Of a DNA stretch of 64,000 nt, positions 62,205 through 64,000 are shown one piece after another (positions within the stretch are counted from its first letter, which is position 1; every line of letters begins with the position of its first letter). A model generated the notes under the pieces. It saw only the letters and a list, made by a program, of their open reading frames with translations. It was not told where the DNA came from and did not search any database. Where the stretch lies: the NCBI GenBank assembly GCA_026874595.1, contig CM049318.1, forward strand, positions 26,626,956 through 26,690,955, in the 5' to 3' direction. The translations under genes were made by a program, and so were the position numbers. This DNA is from Sipunculus nudus. Taxonomy: Eukaryota; Annelida; Sipuncula; Golfingiida; Sipunculidae.

Positions 62205-63238
62205 CTGTCATTCTCTTTTTAACTGTCATTCTAATTAACATGCTTGACGATAACACATAAAAATAACCTCCTCTTTTTTACATCAGAAATACTACATCTG
62301 CAGATGAACAAATGTGCCACAATTTTAGTAGTTGAATGTTTGATCGAGATTGCGTACTTCTTGGAATGTGAATAAAAGAATACGTAATGAGCATTTCGTA
62401 AAGATGACAATTAACCTCAGTTTCATGTTTGATCCCGTTTTAATGCCACTCAATTAATCGCTCAAATTCGAATATGATAATATCAGAAGATCCAAACCAT
62501 CTATATAGCACCAAATGTAAAAAATGTTACTTCTGCTTATTTGGTCAAATCCGTATGGCGATCAAAAGAGTAGTGTACTCTTTCATTATATGCCAAAAGA
62601 ACATATTGGATTGAACGAGCAAGCAGACAACATAACATTTGATTAATCAGATATTGCATTTTTCTGTTATTCTGTCAAGACGACATAAAAATTCACATGT
62701 AATTCCATTAGGCATTTTTCAACATCTGCAGATGAAGTTATTTGCAATATTTTAAAGTTGAAAATTTGACGAATATACCATATCCCAATGGGGAATGAAT
62801 CAAATATTGCGTAACTCTACTTTTAATTTAAATTTAACGTAAGCTATATTTTATATTTTAAAATACTTCGAAAATGTTATAGTTAACCCGAAATAAGTAA
62901 GGGCATAGAAGGAGAATCTGTTTTTTTTTTCATATACGCAACACTATCCAAAAAGAAGACCTTACTCTGTTGTACTCTTAGCCCATTCCTCAATTTATTA
63001 AACGCTTACAGGTGAAACTGCAAAGAACGGCTCAAATCTTTGCATTTCATTTCTTTCTATTATTTTCACTATCTAACTGTAAAGTTTAAAAAAAAATACT
63101 ATACCATGCTCTCCCCTCATCCTTTAGTGTATTCACTGATCCTCCGCTTATTTTTGCACAGGTATTCTACAAAGACTAAGATTTGAACAGTGTACAGCAT
63201 CTCATGAATATGCAACTACGCACCAACTAAATTAAGAC
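62205..63238 (+). repeat. Satellite monomer 64, A body with B end, right-edge subfamily
   Basis: 1,034 bp. Anchor changed to CTGTCATTC. A body, AAAATGTTATAGTTAACCC as in monomer 2, then a B-type 3' end from AAATCTTTGC on. It has the A' architecture without the 80-bp insertion, so it may resemble the precursor of A'. Private TTCTTGGAATG, TTGAACGAGC and AGAAGGAGAATC. Confidence 0.93.
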
Positions 63239-64000
63239 CTGTCATTCTCTTTTTAACTGTCATTCTAATTAACATGCTTGACGATAACACATAAAAATAA
63301 CCTCCTCTTTTTTACATCAGAAATACTACATCTGCAGATGAACAAATGTGCCACAATTTTAGTAGTTGAATGTTTGATCGAGATTGCGTACTTCCAGGAA
63401 TGTGAATAAAAGAATACGTAATGAGCATTTCGTAAAGATGACAATTAACCTCAGTTTCATGTTTGATCCCGTTTTAATGCCACTCAATTAATCGCTCAAA
63501 TTCGAATATGATAATATCAGAAGATCCAAACCATCTATATAGCACCAAATGTAAAAAATGTTACTTCTGCTTATTTGGTCAAATCCGTATGGCGATCAAA
63601 AGAGTAGTGTACTCTTTCATTATATGCCAAAAGAACATATTGGATTGACCGAGCAAGCAGACAACATAACATTTGATTAATCAGATATTGCATTTTTCTG
63701 TTATTCTGTCAAGACGACATAAAAATTCACATGTAATTCCATTAGGCATTTTTCAACATCTGCAGATGAAGTTATTTGCAATATTTATAGTTGAAAATTT
63801 GACGAATATACCATATCCCAAGGGGGAATGAATCAAATATTGCGTAACTCTACTTTTAATTTAAATTTAACGTAAGCTATATTTTATATTTTAAAATACT
63901 TCGAAAATGTTATAGTTAACCCGAAATAAGTAAGGACATAGAATGAGAATCCGGGGTTTTTTTTATATACGCAACACTATCCAAAAAGAAGGCCTTACTC
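63239..64000 (+). repeat. Satellite monomer 65, type A, cut by window edge
   Basis: 762 bp present. Same edge marks as monomer 64 (CTGTCATTC, CTAATTAACATGC, CACAATTTTAG) and AAAATGTTATAGTTAACCC. Whether it ends as A or B cannot be seen. Confidence 0.93.

Larger units (their letters stand above)
1..64000 (+). repeat. Satellite DNA array of ~1.03-kb monomers, two families (A and B) plus mosaics
   Basis: The anchor TTGTCATTC (or close variants) recurs at 1, 1033, 2052, 3092, 4125, 5161, 6189 and onward to 63239, always in the same orientation. Spacings are mostly 1,028-1,040 bp, with exceptions of 1,110-1,111, 1,019, 727-728, 502-503 and 409. Units differ by scattered substitutions, poly-A/T length changes and A/B mosaicism. 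No unrelated DNA interrupts the series. This organisation is typical of eukaryotic satellite DNA in heterochromatin; that assignment is inference from structure, and the family is not one I recognise. Long arrays like this are prone to assembly collapse, so copy order needs long-read support. Confidence 0.97.

Noticed and set aside
1-64000. CRISPR array, integron or phage-like repeat system
   Set aside because: Units are ~1 kb with no short direct repeat and unique spacer pattern, no cas-like or integrase genes, and no coding sequence at all.

Overview
The whole 64-kb window is one uninterrupted, head-to-tail satellite DNA array. It is AT-rich (about one third G+C on sampled lines). I found no gene, RNA gene, transposon or single-copy insertion. 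I fixed the phase with the recurring anchor TTGTCATTC, preceded by CTAAATTAAGAC. The window then resolves into 65 repeat units, all on the same strand: 63 complete ones and two window-edge units, the first of which is itself full length. Typical monomers are 1,028-1,040 bp. Every base lies inside a unit, so no stretch is unexplained. This is the pattern of eukaryotic constitutive heterochromatin (centromeric, pericentromeric or sex-chromosome satellite). I do not recognise the family and cannot name the species. CpG is not depleted (about 27 CpG in the 1,028-bp unit at 5161-6188, close to expectation), which argues weakly against a heavily CpG-methylated genome.

There are two parent monomers. 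Type A (about 1,028 bp) has CTGCAGATG twice, CGTAAAGATGAC, TTAATGCCACTC and CATCTCACG near its end. Type B (about 1,040 bp) has CTGCAAATG then CTGCAGATG, CGTAAACAGG, TTTCATGACACTC, a TATAAAAGGG element and CATCTCATG near its end. Derived forms are mosaics of the two: C (first ~200 bp A, rest B), D (first ~600 bp A, rest B) and A' (A body, 80-bp chimeric insertion, B-type end, 1,111 bp).

Layout: 1-5160 irregular D-A-B-D-C; 5161-15498 five A-B dimers (2,068 bp period); 15499-16533 one C; 16534-27020 two tandem copies of a five-unit higher-order repeat A-B-A'-A-B (5,244 bp); 27021-31153 two more A-B dimers; 31154-32598 two deletion-fusion units; 32599-36731 a contracted copy of the five-unit repeat; 36732-38797 an A-B dimer; 38798-42943 four consecutive C units; 42944-46044 A-B-C; 46045-51289 a third full A-B-A'-A-B; 51290-61166 a block in which B and A' carry large internal deletions (727- and 503-bp units) that recur three times; 61167-64000 a divergent subfamily at the right edge.

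The array reads as a record of unequal crossing-over, gene conversion and illegitimate deletion. The most notable signals are the recurrent twin-deletion unit, the exact length bookkeeping between paralogous blocks, the chimeric A' insertion, and an ancient internal duplication inside every intact monomer. The short minus-strand reading frames (63-75 codons) start with TTG, exist only in certain mosaic forms, and are not credible genes.
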